DNA of 64,000 nt from an uncultured Bacilli bacterium (GCA_934119955.1 CAKOSZ010000005.1:57175-121174), one strand, 5' to 3'; positions 1 through 8,693 are shown, counted from the first letter of the stretch. Numbers and translations: made by a program. Notes: generated by a model from the letters alone, not told the origin.

Positions 1-1
1 T

Positions 2-145
2 TTTAGTTTAAAAATTCTTGAAACTTTTGGTAATAAAGATTTATTATCATCAATTATTATGACTTGTATATTTATAATTATTATTTATGGTGGTTATTTC
101 TTGATTACCTATGTTTCAAGTAAAAATATTATCAAGGAGAATTAA
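2..145 (+). CDS. C-terminal end of an ABC transporter permease (partial)
   Basis: An open frame enters from the left edge and ends at TAA 143-145, one base before the ATG of the next gene. The 47 visible residues hold one hydrophobic segment (IIMTCIFIIIYGGYFLITYV) followed by a short basic tail. This is how the last membrane helix of FtsX/BceB-type permeases of antimicrobial-peptide ABC exporters looks. The start, the extracellular loop and the partner ATPase lie outside the window, so the family call rests on the tail alone. The abutting VanZ-like gene downstream would fit an envelope-stress operon. Confidence 0.4.
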   Translation, partial: FSLKILETFGNKDLLSSIIMTCIFIIIIYGGYFLITYVSSKNIIKEN

Positions 146-1222
146 ATGTATACTTTACCAATTAAGTATGCTTTAATTTTCTTTCCATTTATAGCATTTT
201 TAATAACTATTCCTTATATGATATATGAATATCATAAGTATGGATCAATTAGTAAGCTTAGAACATTTATAATTTATTCCTTCCTTCTTTATTTAATGGT
301 AATTTATTTTTTAGTTATTTTACCACTTCCAACTAGGGAATATGTAAGTAGTTTAAAAACACCTTGGTTTAATTTAATACCTTTTAAATTTATTTATGAT
401 TTCTTTAAAGAAACAAGTTTAAATTTAAAACTTCCGCAAACTTATTTAAAATGTTTAACTGAACCATGCTTCTATGTTGTTGTGTTTAATATTTTTATGA
501 CTATTCCTTTTGGCATGTATTTAAGATATTATTTTAAATGTAGTTTCAAGAAGACTTTACTTTTAACTTTTTTCTTATCTTTGTTCTTTGAAATAACTCA
601 GTTAACAGGCTTATATTTTATCTATGAAAGACCATATAGATTGGCTGATGTTGATGATTTAATTTTAAATACCATAGGAGGGATATTTGGTTATTTACTT
701 GCTATTATATTAATTAAGATTTTACCTTCCAGGGATAAAATAGATGATATTTCTTTTAAAAAAGGAGAAGTAGTTTTACCAATAAGAAGATTAATTATGT
801 TCTTTCTTGATTTAGGAATAACTCTAAGTACTATTATTATTCTTGAAAACTTTATTAAGTTTAAATATTTAAATTTAATAATAATAACTATTTATTATAT
901 CCTTATTCCTTTTATAACTAAGGGTTATACTATTGGATCAAGTCTTGTGAAAGTAAAATTTCAGTTTACTAATAATTTATTACTTGGTTTAATTACAAGA
1001 ACTATATTTTACTTTCTTTATTTAAATTTAATATTTATTTTATTTAAATTAGTTAGTCTTTTTTCAATTGATTTTTATTTATTAATTATAATTAAAATAT
1101 ATATTTTAGTAAAAGTATTAGAATTTTATTTAATTAATTTTATTATTTTATTTAAAAATAAAACTATTTATTATGATAACTTAATTAAAATTAAATATTT
1201 AAGTACTATTAAAATTAAATAA
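146..1222 (+). CDS. VanZ-like membrane protein with C-terminal RDD-like domain
   Basis: A 358-residue integral membrane protein. Residues about 40-195 carry the VanZ pattern: a helix ending in LPLPTRE, the WFNLIPF motif, NIFMTIPFG, then FEITQL and the polar RLADVDDLILNTIGG segment before another helix. The last ~140 residues begin with an RRLIMFFLDLG helix and continue with GYTIGSSLVKVKF, as in RDD domains. VanZ proteins are linked to glycopeptide tolerance and cell-envelope modification, but the biochemical activity is unknown. The ATG follows an AAGGAG site and abuts the preceding permease end, so the two are probably co-transcribed. The fusion to RDD is seen in other Firmicutes. Confidence 0.75.
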   Translation: MYTLPIKYALIFFPFIAFLITIPYMIYEYHKYGSISKLRTFIIYSFLLYLMVIYFLVILPLPTREYVSSLKTPWFNLIPFKFIYDFFKETSLNLKLPQTYLKCLTEPCFYVVVFNIFMTIPFGMYLRYYFKCSFKKTLLLTFFLSLFFEITQLTGLYFIYERPYRLADVDDLILNTIGGIFGYLLAIILIKILPSRDKIDDISFKKGEVVLPIRRLIMFFLDLGITLSTIIILENFIKFKYLNLIIITIYYILIPFITKGYTIGSSLVKVKFQFTNNLLLGLITRTIFYFLYLNLIFILFKLVSLFSIDFYLLIIIKIYILVKVLEFYLINFIILFKNKTIYYDNLIKIKYLSTIKIK

Positions 1223-1429
1223 CTTTTAGTATTAAAAAAACACTAAGACATATTATTAATTGGTTATTTATGTAATTATAAAATTGATGATTGCTTATTT
1301 AATTTATTTTCTATGAAAACTTCTAATTAATTTTATAAGTTTGAAACTTTCTACTATACATACTTTACAGATTTACTAGATTTATTTTTAAATTTGGAAT
1401 ATAATTTTTATATGAGTAAAGGAGAGAAA

Positions 1430-1858
1430 ATGAGTAAGATAACTGATAATATATATGATATTGAAGATATTTTTGTTGTTAAAATAAAAGATGATTATAA
1501 AACAATTAAAACAAATGATGGATACACCCAACAATTTAATCCTAATTTTTGTCATTTTGTTGAAAGGTTTTTACTTGAAACAAGAGATGGTCTTGGAATT
1601 GAAATAGAAACATTTAGTGAGTGTTTTACAGGTGAGACTATTTCTTGTCGAGAAAATATTAAAAAGGATAGTAATATTCCTAAAATGTTTGAATTCATGT
1701 ATCCACTTCCAACAAGTTATTTAACCAAAGAAGAACTTGAAAGTGGGAAAATAAGAACACGTCGCCTATATCAAATTTTTCAATTAGTAAATTATGAAAG
1801 ATTTAAACAAGAAGAATTAGAAAATAATAAGATTAAAAAGATAGGTAGTAAGAAATGA
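1430..1858 (+). CDS. Conserved-looking hypothetical protein upstream of CinA-like amidase
   Basis: A 142-residue soluble protein I do not recognise. I chose the ATG at 1430 over one 12 codons earlier because AAAGGAGAG sits 5-12 bases before it. It has no signal peptide or membrane segment. It contains charged stretches, three cysteines (one in SCREN) and a basic C-terminus (NNKIKKIGSKK). The stop overlaps the start of the next gene (ATGA), which implies translational coupling with the nicotinamide-nucleotide amidohydrolase homologue. The 207 bp before it show no clear promoter. Confidence 0.6.
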   Translation: MSKITDNIYDIEDIFVVKIKDDYKTIKTNDGYTQQFNPNFCHFVERFLLETRDGLGIEIETFSECFTGETISCRENIKKDSNIPKMFEFMYPLPTSYLTKEELESGKIRTRRLYQIFQLVNYERFKQEELENNKIKKIGSKK

Positions 1859-2328
1859 AAGAAATAGTTGCATATTTAACTAAAATGAATAAAACTATTA
1901 GTACTATGGAGTCAGCAACAGGGGGATACTTAGCATCTAGTATTACTAATATTGATGGTTCTAGTTTGGTTTTTAAATTTGGAGCAGTTACATATAGTAA
2001 TGAATTTAAAATTAAAATGGGAGTAGATGAAAAAGTAATTGATAAATACTCTGTTTATAGTATAGAAACCAGTCATGAAATGAGTAAAAAGATAACTGAA
2101 TTTACAGGTTCTAATTATGGAGTAGGAGTAACAGGAAAAATTAATAGAGTTGATCCCTTTAATAACTTTGGTGATGATTCTACTATATTTTTGAGTATTT
2201 ATGATAAGGAGAAAGATATTTATTTAGATAGTACTATTAAGGCAGTTAAAGAAACAAGACTTGAAAATAAAGAATTAGTTTTAGAAGAATTTATTAAATT
2301 ATTTAAGAGTATAATAAAAGAAAGTTAA
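1855..2328 (+). CDS. pncC: CinA C-terminal-domain amidohydrolase (PncC-like)
   Basis: At 157 residues this is the stand-alone C-terminal CinA domain. The signature ESATGGYLASSITNIDGSS at residues 19-37 holds the catalytic serine region, and GAVTYSNEFK and the YGVGVTGKI stretch follow, as in PncC. The family deamidates nicotinamide mononucleotide to nicotinate mononucleotide in NAD salvage. The usual family motif reads ESCTGG; here Cys is Ala, a common variation. The start ATG overlaps the previous stop by four bases. The stop overlaps the stop of the convergent pyrophosphatase gene. Confidence 0.8.
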   Translation: MKEIVAYLTKMNKTISTMESATGGYLASSITNIDGSSLVFKFGAVTYSNEFKIKMGVDEKVIDKYSVYSIETSHEMSKKITEFTGSNYGVGVTGKINRVDPFNNFGDDSTIFLSIYDKEKDIYLDSTIKAVKETRLENKELVLEEFIKLFKSIIKES

Positions 2329-2822
2329 TTTTGACTTTCTTTTTCTAAATAACGTTTTTTTCCATCTTCAATTATTTTCATAGCCTCATCAATTCCATGG
2401 TAATCAAAGACTTCTACTTTAATATGTTGAAGTAATTTGTAATTTTCAAAGAAGTTTTTAATTTCAAGTAAAGAGTGTTTTGGAAGTTCTTCCAAAGAAT
2501 TATAAAAATTACAACGAGGATCAACATTGCTAACAGCAATTATTTTAGGATCAGGGTATCCATTATCAATTGTGTCTAAATATCCAAGAACTTTGGCTTC
2601 TACAATACAACCTGGAAAAGTTGCTTCACTAGTAATTACTAAAATATCAACAGGATCTCCGTCATTTGCAAGTGTATCATCAATAAAACCATATTCACTA
2701 GGATAAGTCATAGATGAATATTGGACTCTAGAAAGTCTAATTTTACCTAGTTTTTTATCAATTTCATATTTGTTTTTGGTTCCAAGTGGAATTTCAATTA
2801 TACTATCAATTATATTATTCAT
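2325..2822 (-). CDS. ppa: Inorganic pyrophosphatase, family I
   Basis: A soluble 165-residue enzyme that hydrolyses pyrophosphate to phosphate and so pulls biosynthetic reactions forward. The family I active-site pattern is present: EIPLGTKNKYE near the N-terminus, YGFIDDT, GDPVDILV with its metal-binding aspartates, and DPKIIAV. The ATG at 2822 has GGGTGAT just upstream. A TTG four codons earlier is in frame but lies inside that ribosome-binding site. Family I is less usual in Bacilli, which often carry the family II manganese enzyme. Confidence 0.9.
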   Translation of the reverse strand: MNNIIDSIIEIPLGTKNKYEIDKKLGKIRLSRVQYSSMTYPSEYGFIDDTLANDGDPVDILVITSEATFPGCIVEAKVLGYLDTIDNGYPDPKIIAVSNVDPRCNFYNSLEELPKHSLLEIKNFFENYKLLQHIKVEVFDYHGIDEAMKIIEDGKKRYLEKESQN

Positions 2823-2873
2823 TTTATCACCCAACTTAATAATACCAAAATATTACTTTTTTTGGAATATAAA

Positions 2874-2902
2874 TTGACATTTTTTTTTAGAAATGCTATT
2901 AT
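2874..2902 (+). promoter_or_regulatory. Sigma-A promoter of lysS
   Basis: TTGACA at 2874-2879, exactly 17 bases, then TATTAT at 2897-2902 preceded by TGC (extended -10). It lies 27 bp before the lysS start. Confidence 0.85.
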
Positions 2903-2928
2903 TTAATTAAATTTATGTGGAGGTTTAT

Positions 2929-4401
2929 ATGAGAGAATTTACAGAACAAGAATTAGTAAGAAGAGGAAAAGTAGAAGAAATAAAAGAATTTTGTAATCCT
3001 TATCCTGAAAGATATGAAACAAACTATTCTTTAAAAGAAGCAAGTAATTTAGAAGATGGAACCAAAGATGTCAAAGTTGCTGGTCGTATTGTTTTTATGC
3101 GTAAAATGGGAAAACTTAGTTTTTTAAAGATAAGAGATATTGAAGGAGATTTACAAGTTTCAATTAAAATAGATTTAGTTGGGGAAGAAAAATATAAATT
3201 CTTTAAAACTATGGTTGATTTAGGAGACTTTATTGGAGTAGTTGGAGAAATGTTTACTACACAAACTGGGGAAAAGACTTTAAGAGCAGATGATTTCACT
3301 TTCCTTGGTAAAGCCTTAAAACCACTTCCTGAAAAGTTTCATGGGGTAACTGATCCTGAAATATGTTATAGAAATCGTTATCTTGATTTAATTATGAATG
3401 AAAGTACAAGAAAAAGATTTTTATTAAAATATGAATTCATTAAAGAAATTAGAAGATTTTTAGAAGATGATGGTTATATAGAAATTGAAACTCCTGTTTT
3501 ATCAAATAAAGCAAGTGGGGCTAGCGCAAGACCATTTACTGCTCATCATAATGCTCTTGATATTGATGTTTATTTAAGAATTGCTCCTGAAACATATTTA
3601 AAAAGAGCCGTTGTTGGTGGATTTACTAAGGTATTTGAATTTGCAAGATGTTTTAGAAATGAAGGAATAGATGCAACTCATTTACAAGACTTTACTATGC
3701 TTGAATGTTATGCTGCTTACTATAATTATAAAGATAATATGATTTTACTTGAAAATATGTTAAAAACTGTAATTGAAAAAGTATTTGGTACATTACAAGT
3801 AACTATAAATGATAAAGTTATAGATTTATCTAAAAAATGGGAAACAGTATCCTTCCGTGATTTAATTATGAAATATGCAGATATTGATATTAAGAAGTTT
3901 AATACCAAAGAAACTTTACTAGATGAAATTAAAAATAAAAAAATTGATTTACAAACAGAAGACGATATTGAAAATCTTGGTTATGGTAATTTAGTAGATG
4001 CTTTATATAAAAAGGTTGCAAGACCTTACTTAATTGAACCAACTTTCTTAGTTGAACATCCAATTTCTTTATCACCGCTTGCAAGAGCAAATGATGAAGA
4101 TAAAACTTTAACTGATAGATTCCAATTAGTAATTAATGGAGCTGAAATTATCAATGCTTATTCGGAACTTGTTGATCCAATTGATCAAGAAGCAAGACTT
4201 CTACACCAAGCATCATTAAAGGCTGGGGGAGATGAAGAAGCCATGATGATGGATTATGATTATATAAACGCAATGGAATATGGTATGCCTCCAATTTCAG
4301 GTTGGGGTATGGGAATTGACCGAGTACTTCAAGTATTAACTGGTGTTGATAATATTAAAGATAATATTTTATTTCCATTAATGAGGCCAGAAGATAAATA
4401 A
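2929..4401 (+). CDS. lysS: Lysyl-tRNA synthetase, class II
   Basis: A 490-residue class II enzyme that charges tRNA-Lys. The N-terminal OB-fold (about 50-150) contains VAGRIVFMRKMGKL. Class II motif 1 (DDGYIEIETPVLS), motif 2 (FARCFRNEGIDATH) and motif 3 (GWGMGIDRVLQVLTG near the C-terminus) are all intact. The ATG at 2929 follows GTGGAGG at a good distance; an in-frame GTG at 2917 lies within the ribosome-binding site and is rejected. Length is normal for bacterial LysRS. It has its own promoter and two downstream terminators, so it is probably monocistronic. Confidence 0.97.
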   Translation: MREFTEQELVRRGKVEEIKEFCNPYPERYETNYSLKEASNLEDGTKDVKVAGRIVFMRKMGKLSFLKIRDIEGDLQVSIKIDLVGEEKYKFFKTMVDLGDFIGVVGEMFTTQTGEKTLRADDFTFLGKALKPLPEKFHGVTDPEICYRNRYLDLIMNESTRKRFLLKYEFIKEIRRFLEDDGYIEIETPVLSNKASGASARPFTAHHNALDIDVYLRIAPETYLKRAVVGGFTKVFEFARCFRNEGIDATHLQDFTMLECYAAYYNYKDNMILLENMLKTVIEKVFGTLQVTINDKVIDLSKKWETVSFRDLIMKYADIDIKKFNTKETLLDEIKNKKIDLQTEDDIENLGYGNLVDALYKKVARPYLIEPTFLVEHPISLSPLARANDEDKTLTDRFQLVINGAEIINAYSELVDPIDQEARLLHQASLKAGGDEEAMMMDYDYINAMEYGMPPISGWGMGIDRVLQVLTGVDNIKDNILFPLMRPEDK

Positions 4402-4405
4402 AAAT

Positions 4406-4441
4406 AAAAAAATAATTTAGGAAAATCTAAGTTATTTTTTT
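4406..4441 (+). terminator. lysS terminator
   Basis: AAATAATTTAG pairs with CTAAGTTATTT around the loop GAAAAT, followed by T residues. Confidence 0.7.
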
Positions 4442-4466
4442 GATTTAAATAAAACTTATAAATTTT

Positions 4467-4489
4467 AAAGCCTTAATTGGCTTTTTTTT
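4467..4489. terminator. Bidirectional terminator between lysS and sspI
   Basis: AAAGCC and GGCTTT enclose TTAATT, with eight T on the plus strand. The sspI stop codon lies in the loop. Confidence 0.6.
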
Positions 4490-4694
4490 GAAATCTATTT
4501 TTTAAAGTAATTAATATTTTTTTCTTTTCTTCATCATCTGCATCTTGCCAGATTATTTCAAAAAATACTCCCATACCAGGTAAAGTTACTTCATCACCTT
4601 CATTTATACTTTCACAAATTGCTTTTTTAATAGTTTCTTCGTCATCATTTTTAAAGTTATTAATAATATAATCTCTTATTTTAAAATCATCCAT
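4473..4694 (-). CDS. sspI: Small acid-soluble spore protein, SspI type
   Basis: A 73-residue protein that matches the SspI family closely. The centre reads LPGMGVFFEIIWQDADD followed by EKKKILITL, parallel to the Bacillus SspI pattern LPGLGVLFEVIWQ. SspI is a minor spore-core protein made in the forespore in Bacillus. Its presence is strong evidence that this lineage forms, or recently formed, endospores. Upstream on the minus strand is CATAATA (4720-4714), with ACATA 17 bases further up. This is close to the sigma-G/sigma-F consensus. The ATG at 4694 follows AAAGGAT. Confidence 0.88.
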   Translation of the reverse strand: MDDFKIRDYIINNFKNDDEETIKKAICESINEGDEVTLPGMGVFFEIIWQDADDEEKKKILITLKNRFQKKAN

Positions 4695-4713
4695 ATTTTT
4701 ATCCTTTCACATA

Positions 4714-4742
4714 TATTATGGTATTTTTTACATGATTTATGT
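4714..4742 (-). promoter_or_regulatory. Candidate forespore (sigma-G/F) promoter of sspI
   Basis: Reading the minus strand: ACATA (4742-4738), a 17-base gap, then CATAATA (4720-4714), about 20 bp before the sspI start. Known sigma-G consensus is GHATR-N17/18-CATWHTA; the -10 matches fully and the -35 in four of five positions. Confidence 0.5.
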
Positions 4743-4771
4743 AAATATTTTAGTTAAATTACTTTATTTTA

Positions 4772-4800
4772 TTTACAAAATGGCTATTTTTTACTATAAT
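4772..4800 (+). promoter_or_regulatory. Sigma-A promoter of the mraZ operon
   Basis: TTTACA at 4772-4777, 17-base spacer, perfect TATAAT at 4795-4800; transcription would start near 4807, just ahead of the MraZ boxes. Confidence 0.85.
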
Positions 4801-4821
4801 TATCTTGAAGTTAGGCATTTT

Positions 4822-4837
4822 GTGGGGAAAAGTGGTG
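4822..4837 (+). promoter_or_regulatory. MraZ operator (two GTGGNG boxes)
   Basis: GTGGGG (4822-4827), four-base spacer AAAA, then GTGGTG (4832-4837). This is the spacing and sequence known for MraZ binding repeats in front of mraZ operons. The second box also serves as the GGTGAT ribosome-binding site, 7 bases before the ATG. Confidence 0.75.
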
Positions 4838-4844
4838 ATTTTTT

Positions 4845-5273
4845 ATGTTAATGGGAGAATATCATTACAACTTAGATTTAAAAGGAAGAATTGTTATTCC
4901 AAGTAAATTAAGAGAAGTTCTAGGAGATAAAGTAATTTTGACAAGAGGACTTGATAATAGTTTATTTTTATATTCATTATCTACTTGGGCAGTTTTAATT
5001 TCTAAACTTGATTCTTTATCATTTACAGAAAAAGATAACCGAAACTTCATAAGATTTTTACTATCAGGTGCCTTGACTTTGGAATTTGATAAACAAGGAC
5101 GTATAATTATACCTAGTTATTTACAAGAATTTGCTAATTTAAAAAAAGAAGTTGTTATAATAGGTGCTCTAAATCGAGTTGAAATTTGGTCAAATGAATC
5201 TTGGAATAATTTTATGTCTAATAACTTTAATAGTTTATCAAAGATTTCTTGTGATTTATTTAGTTCAAATTAG
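4845..5273 (+). CDS. mraZ: MraZ transcriptional regulator
   Basis: A 142-residue protein with the two SpoVT/AbrB-like halves typical of MraZ. The first has GEYHYNLDLKGRIVIPSKLR at residues 4-23. The second has LEFDKQGRIIIPSYL at about 78-92. MraZ binds GTGGG repeats in front of its own operon and represses the division/cell-wall cluster. The start MLMGEYHYN matches the family. Nine bases separate its stop from rsmH, with a ribosome-binding site between. It is the first gene of mraZ-rsmH-ftsL-pbp. Confidence 0.95.
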   Translation: MLMGEYHYNLDLKGRIVIPSKLREVLGDKVILTRGLDNSLFLYSLSTWAVLISKLDSLSFTEKDNRNFIRFLLSGALTLEFDKQGRIIIPSYLQEFANLKKEVVIIGALNRVEIWSNESWNNFMSNNFNSLSKISCDLFSSN

Positions 5274-5282
5274 GAGGTATTT

Positions 5283-6206
5283 ATGCATTATAGTGTTATG
5301 TTAAAAGAAGTTATTGAAAGCCTTAATTTGAAAGATTCGGGTACATATGTTGATGCAACTTTGGGGTATGCTGGACATACCAGTGAAATTTTAAAGCGAG
5401 TAAAAAGGGGTTTTATATTCGCCTTTGATCAAGATATTAATGCTATTAATTATAGTCAAGAAAAACTAAATAAAATAGGATCTAATTTTTTGATTATTAA
5501 AAGTAATTTTTTGTATATGAAAGAAGAACTTATTAAACAAGGAGTTTATCAAGTTGATGGAATAGTATTTGATCTTGGGGTGTCATCTCCTCAGTTAGAT
5601 ACTAAGGAAAGAGGATTTAGTTATCATGCTGATAGTAGACTTGATATGAGAATGGATTTAGATAATCCCTTATCTGCTTATGAAGTCGTAAATGAATATT
5701 CTATGAAAGATTTAACAAGAATAATTTCTAAATACGGAGAAGAAAAACATGCTGCATCTATTGCTAAAAATATTGTTTCAAAAAGAAAAATAAAACCAAT
5801 TGAAACAACCTTAGAATTAGTTGAGATAATTAGGTCAAGTATGCCTTATAAAGATACTATTAATAAGCACCCTGCTAAAAAAACATTTCAAGCCATTCGT
5901 ATTGAAGTTAACCATGAATTAGATATTTTAGAAAGTAGTTTACAAAAAGCTTTATCAATTTTAAATATAGGAGGAAGAATAGCAGTTATTTCTTTTCATT
6001 CCTTAGAAGATAGAATTGTTAAAAATGTATTCAAAGAAGCAGCAAGTGTTGATCCAGTAGTTGCTAAGTTGCCAAGTATACCAGATATGTATTTACCAAA
6101 ATTTAAATTAGTTACGGAAAAAGTTATTTTACCAAGTAAGAAAGAATTAAATGAAAACCAAAGAAGCCATTCTAGTAAACTAAGAGTAATTGAAAGGATA
6201 AGATAA
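5283..6206 (+). CDS. rsmH: 16S rRNA (cytosine1402-N4)-methyltransferase RsmH
   Basis: A 307-residue SAM-dependent methyltransferase (MraW) that modifies C1402 of 16S rRNA. It shows the SAM-binding motif VDATLGYAGHTSEIL at residues 18-32, FDLGVSSPQLDTKERGFS, the HPAKKTFQAIRIEVN stretch, and GGRIAVISFHSLEDRIVK. Length and order are as usual. The gene starts after AGGAGG and is followed two bases later by the ftsL-like gene. Confidence 0.96.
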   Translation: MHYSVMLKEVIESLNLKDSGTYVDATLGYAGHTSEILKRVKRGFIFAFDQDINAINYSQEKLNKIGSNFLIIKSNFLYMKEELIKQGVYQVDGIVFDLGVSSPQLDTKERGFSYHADSRLDMRMDLDNPLSAYEVVNEYSMKDLTRIISKYGEEKHAASIAKNIVSKRKIKPIETTLELVEIIRSSMPYKDTINKHPAKKTFQAIRIEVNHELDILESSLQKALSILNIGGRIAVISFHSLEDRIVKNVFKEAASVDPVVAKLPSIPDMYLPKFKLVTEKVILPSKKELNENQRSHSSKLRVIERIR

Positions 6207-6208
6207 AC

Positions 6209-6496
6209 GTGAAAAAGAAAAAGAAAATTAAAATTTCTAAGTTTGAAAAGTTTTTATATACTTTGGCTATTCTTTTAATAATATCTTCTCCGGTTGTAAT
6301 TGTTTTTACAAAGTCAACTTTGGCTGAAATTAATTATGAAGTTGAAAAAATGAAAAAAGAAATTAAAAGTCAAGAAAAAGAAAATGAAAGTTTAGAAATG
6401 AAAATAAATGAATTAACTAGTCTTGAAAATATTCAAAAAGTTATAAAAGATGAAGGATTAGTTTATGATAATGATAAGATTAAAAATATAGATTAA
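6209..6496 (+). CDS. ftsL: FtsL-like cell division protein
   Basis: A 95-residue bitopic protein: a very basic N-terminus, one membrane helix at about 15-34 (FLYTLAILLIISSPVVIVF), then an extracellular coiled coil (EVEKMKKEIKSQEKENE...). This is the FtsL/DivIC plan, and its position between rsmH and a class B PBP identifies it as FtsL. FtsL recruits and activates the septal synthase. The GTG start at 6209 is two bases after the rsmH stop, so translational coupling is likely. FtsL sequences are poorly conserved, so the call rests on topology and context. Confidence 0.8.
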   Translation: MKKKKKIKISKFEKFLYTLAILLIISSPVVIVFTKSTLAEINYEVEKMKKEIKSQEKENESLEMKINELTSLENIQKVIKDEGLVYDNDKIKNID

Positions 6497-6513
6497 AATA
6501 TTTAGGAGGCAAT

Positions 6514-8613
6514 ATGAAAAAAGAGAATGTTAAAGTTAGTAATATAGTTTTAATTATAACTCTTTTTTTGTTTTTAATAATAATTGTTAGAGTATCATAT
6601 GTTGCTTTATCTAAAAAAATAGATGGAATTGATATTCAATCCCTTGCCTCAAAAAGAACAACCCAAGAAATTATTTTGAAAGCAAATCGTGGAACTATTT
6701 TTGATTCCTCAGGAGAAGTTTTGGCCCAAGATGTTTCAAGTTATACATTAATTGCTTATTTAGATTCCAAGCGAACAACCAATCCTAAGAATCCTCAACA
6801 TGTAGTTGATAAAGAAAATACAGCCTTAGTATTATCAGCAATTTTGAATATGGATAAAGCAACGGTTTTATCTTATTTAAATAAAGAAGGAGTTTATCAA
6901 ACTGAATTTGGAATTAAAGGAAAAGGACTTAATGAAATAGAAAAAGATACCATTCTTGCAACTAATTTACCAGGACTTGATTTTATTGAAACAACTAAAC
7001 GATATTATCCGTACGGAAAGTTTTTATCTTATTTGATTGGCTATGCTAAATCAGGTGAAGATGGTAAAATTGTTGGGGAACTTGGAATTGAGAAGTATTA
7101 TAATGAAAAATTAACTGGTTTAGATGGCAAGACTGTTTATCAAAAAGATTTAAAAGGTTATAAAATAGCAGGAACTAAGGAAGTTACTACTGATAAGGTG
7201 GATGGGTCTAATATATATTTAACTATTGATAATAACATTCAATTCTTTTTAGAAGAAGCCTTAAATAATGCTAGTAATAAATATGAATTTGATGAAATAG
7301 ATATAATTGTTGCTAATGCTAAAACAGGGGAAATTCTTGGTTATGCAACAACTCCAAGTTTTGATCCTAATATTCGAGATATTAAAAACTATTTAGATTC
7401 TAATTCAAGTGTTGCTTTCGAACCAGGTAGTACAATGAAAATTTATACTTATATGGCAAGTTTAGAAGCAGGCGTTTATAAAGGAAATGATTACTATAAT
7501 TCTGGTAGTTTTGAAACAAAGGATAAAACAATTATTCGTGACTGGAATAAAGTAGGGTGGGGAAAAATCACCTATGATAAAGGTTTTATTTATTCAAGTA
7601 ATACAGCAGTTGTTAATTTAATGGATAAATATTTAAGTGCTAATGATTTGAAAAATTATTTAAAAAAATTAGGATTTGGATCTAAAACTGATATTGGTCT
7701 TCCTAATGAAGCAAGTGGTAAAATAGAATTTAAATATGAAACAGAGGTATTTAATGCGGCTTTTGGACAAGGTATTACAACAACGCCTATTCAACATATT
7801 AAAGCCTTAACTGCTATTGCAAATGATGGGGAGTTATTAAAACCTTATATTGTAAAAGAAATAGTTAATAGTAATGGAGAAAAAATAACTAATAAAAGAA
7901 CAAGTTTAGGTTTTGTTGCTAGTGAACAAACAGTTTCATATATGAAAAATTTAATGTGGCATACAGTAAATGATGCAGATGGAGCAGCCCATTATTATCA
8001 TATAGATGGTTTTGATTTAATAGGAAAAACTGGAACTGCTCAAATTGCAAGTACAAATGGAAAAGGTTATTTAACAGGAGATAATGATATTATTAGAAGT
8101 GTTGCCTTGATGTTTCCCAAAGATAACCCTGAAATTATTATATACGGTGCAGCCAAAAGACCAAATAGTATATTAGCCTTATCAATACCTATTAAAGAAA
8201 TAATTACTAATATATCTAAATATTATAATATTTATGAAAATCAAAATGAAAATAATGATTCAACTTATAAGTTAGAAAATTATTTAAATCATAATGTTGA
8301 AGTTGTCAAGAATTTAAAAGAAATTAATCCTATTATTCTTGGAAGTGGTAATGTTATAATTAATCAGTATCCAATTAACAAAGTTGTAACTAAGTATGAT
8401 AAAGTATTTATTCTTACTAATAGTAATGACTATACTTTGCCTGATTTAACGGGATATTCTAAAAGTGATTTAGAGATTTTATTTTCTCTTTTAAAAGTTA
8501 ATTATACTATTAAAGGAAATGGATATGCTATTAGTCAAAGTATTCCAGCGGGTACTAAAATAAAAAATGATATAAATATTGAAGTAACACTTGAAAGTAA
8601 ATTAAAAGAATAA
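6514..8613 (+). CDS. Class B penicillin-binding protein with PASTA domain (FtsI/SpoVD type)
   Basis: A 699-residue septal peptidoglycan transpeptidase. One membrane anchor lies at 9-30. The dimerisation domain starts at NRGTIFDSSGEVLAQD (about 58-73). The transpeptidase has SxxK at S306-TMK, SSN at about 361, and KTGTA at about 506. The C-terminus carries one or two PASTA-like repeats (LPDLTGYSKSDLE... and AISQSIPAGTKI). It comes after ftsL in the mra cluster. B. subtilis has both pbpB and spoVD here; only one PBP gene is present, so it may serve vegetative division, with a spore role open. The operon ends here. Confidence 0.93.
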   Translation: MKKENVKVSNIVLIITLFLFLIIIVRVSYVALSKKIDGIDIQSLASKRTTQEIILKANRGTIFDSSGEVLAQDVSSYTLIAYLDSKRTTNPKNPQHVVDKENTALVLSAILNMDKATVLSYLNKEGVYQTEFGIKGKGLNEIEKDTILATNLPGLDFIETTKRYYPYGKFLSYLIGYAKSGEDGKIVGELGIEKYYNEKLTGLDGKTVYQKDLKGYKIAGTKEVTTDKVDGSNIYLTIDNNIQFFLEEALNNASNKYEFDEIDIIVANAKTGEILGYATTPSFDPNIRDIKNYLDSNSSVAFEPGSTMKIYTYMASLEAGVYKGNDYYNSGSFETKDKTIIRDWNKVGWGKITYDKGFIYSSNTAVVNLMDKYLSANDLKNYLKKLGFGSKTDIGLPNEASGKIEFKYETEVFNAAFGQGITTTPIQHIKALTAIANDGELLKPYIVKEIVNSNGEKITNKRTSLGFVASEQTVSYMKNLMWHTVNDADGAAHYYHIDGFDLIGKTGTAQIASTNGKGYLTGDNDIIRSVALMFPKDNPEIIIYGAAKRPNSILALSIPIKEIITNISKYYNIYENQNENNDSTYKLENYLNHNVEVVKNLKEINPIILGSGNVIINQYPINKVVTKYDKVFILTNSNDYTLPDLTGYSKSDLEILFSLLKVNYTIKGNGYAISQSIPAGTKIKNDINIEVTLESKLKE

Positions 8614-8621
8614 AATTATTG

Positions 8622-8651
8622 AGCAAATAGTAATATCTATTTGTTTTTTTA
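8622..8651 (+). terminator. Terminator of the mraZ-pbp operon
   Basis: CAAATAG and CTATTTG flank TAATAT, followed by a run of T. It closes the operon straight after the PBP gene. Confidence 0.8.
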
Positions 8652-8693
8652 TTTTAAAGAGTGTCTGTATTTTTTATGCTTTAAAATTATTTT

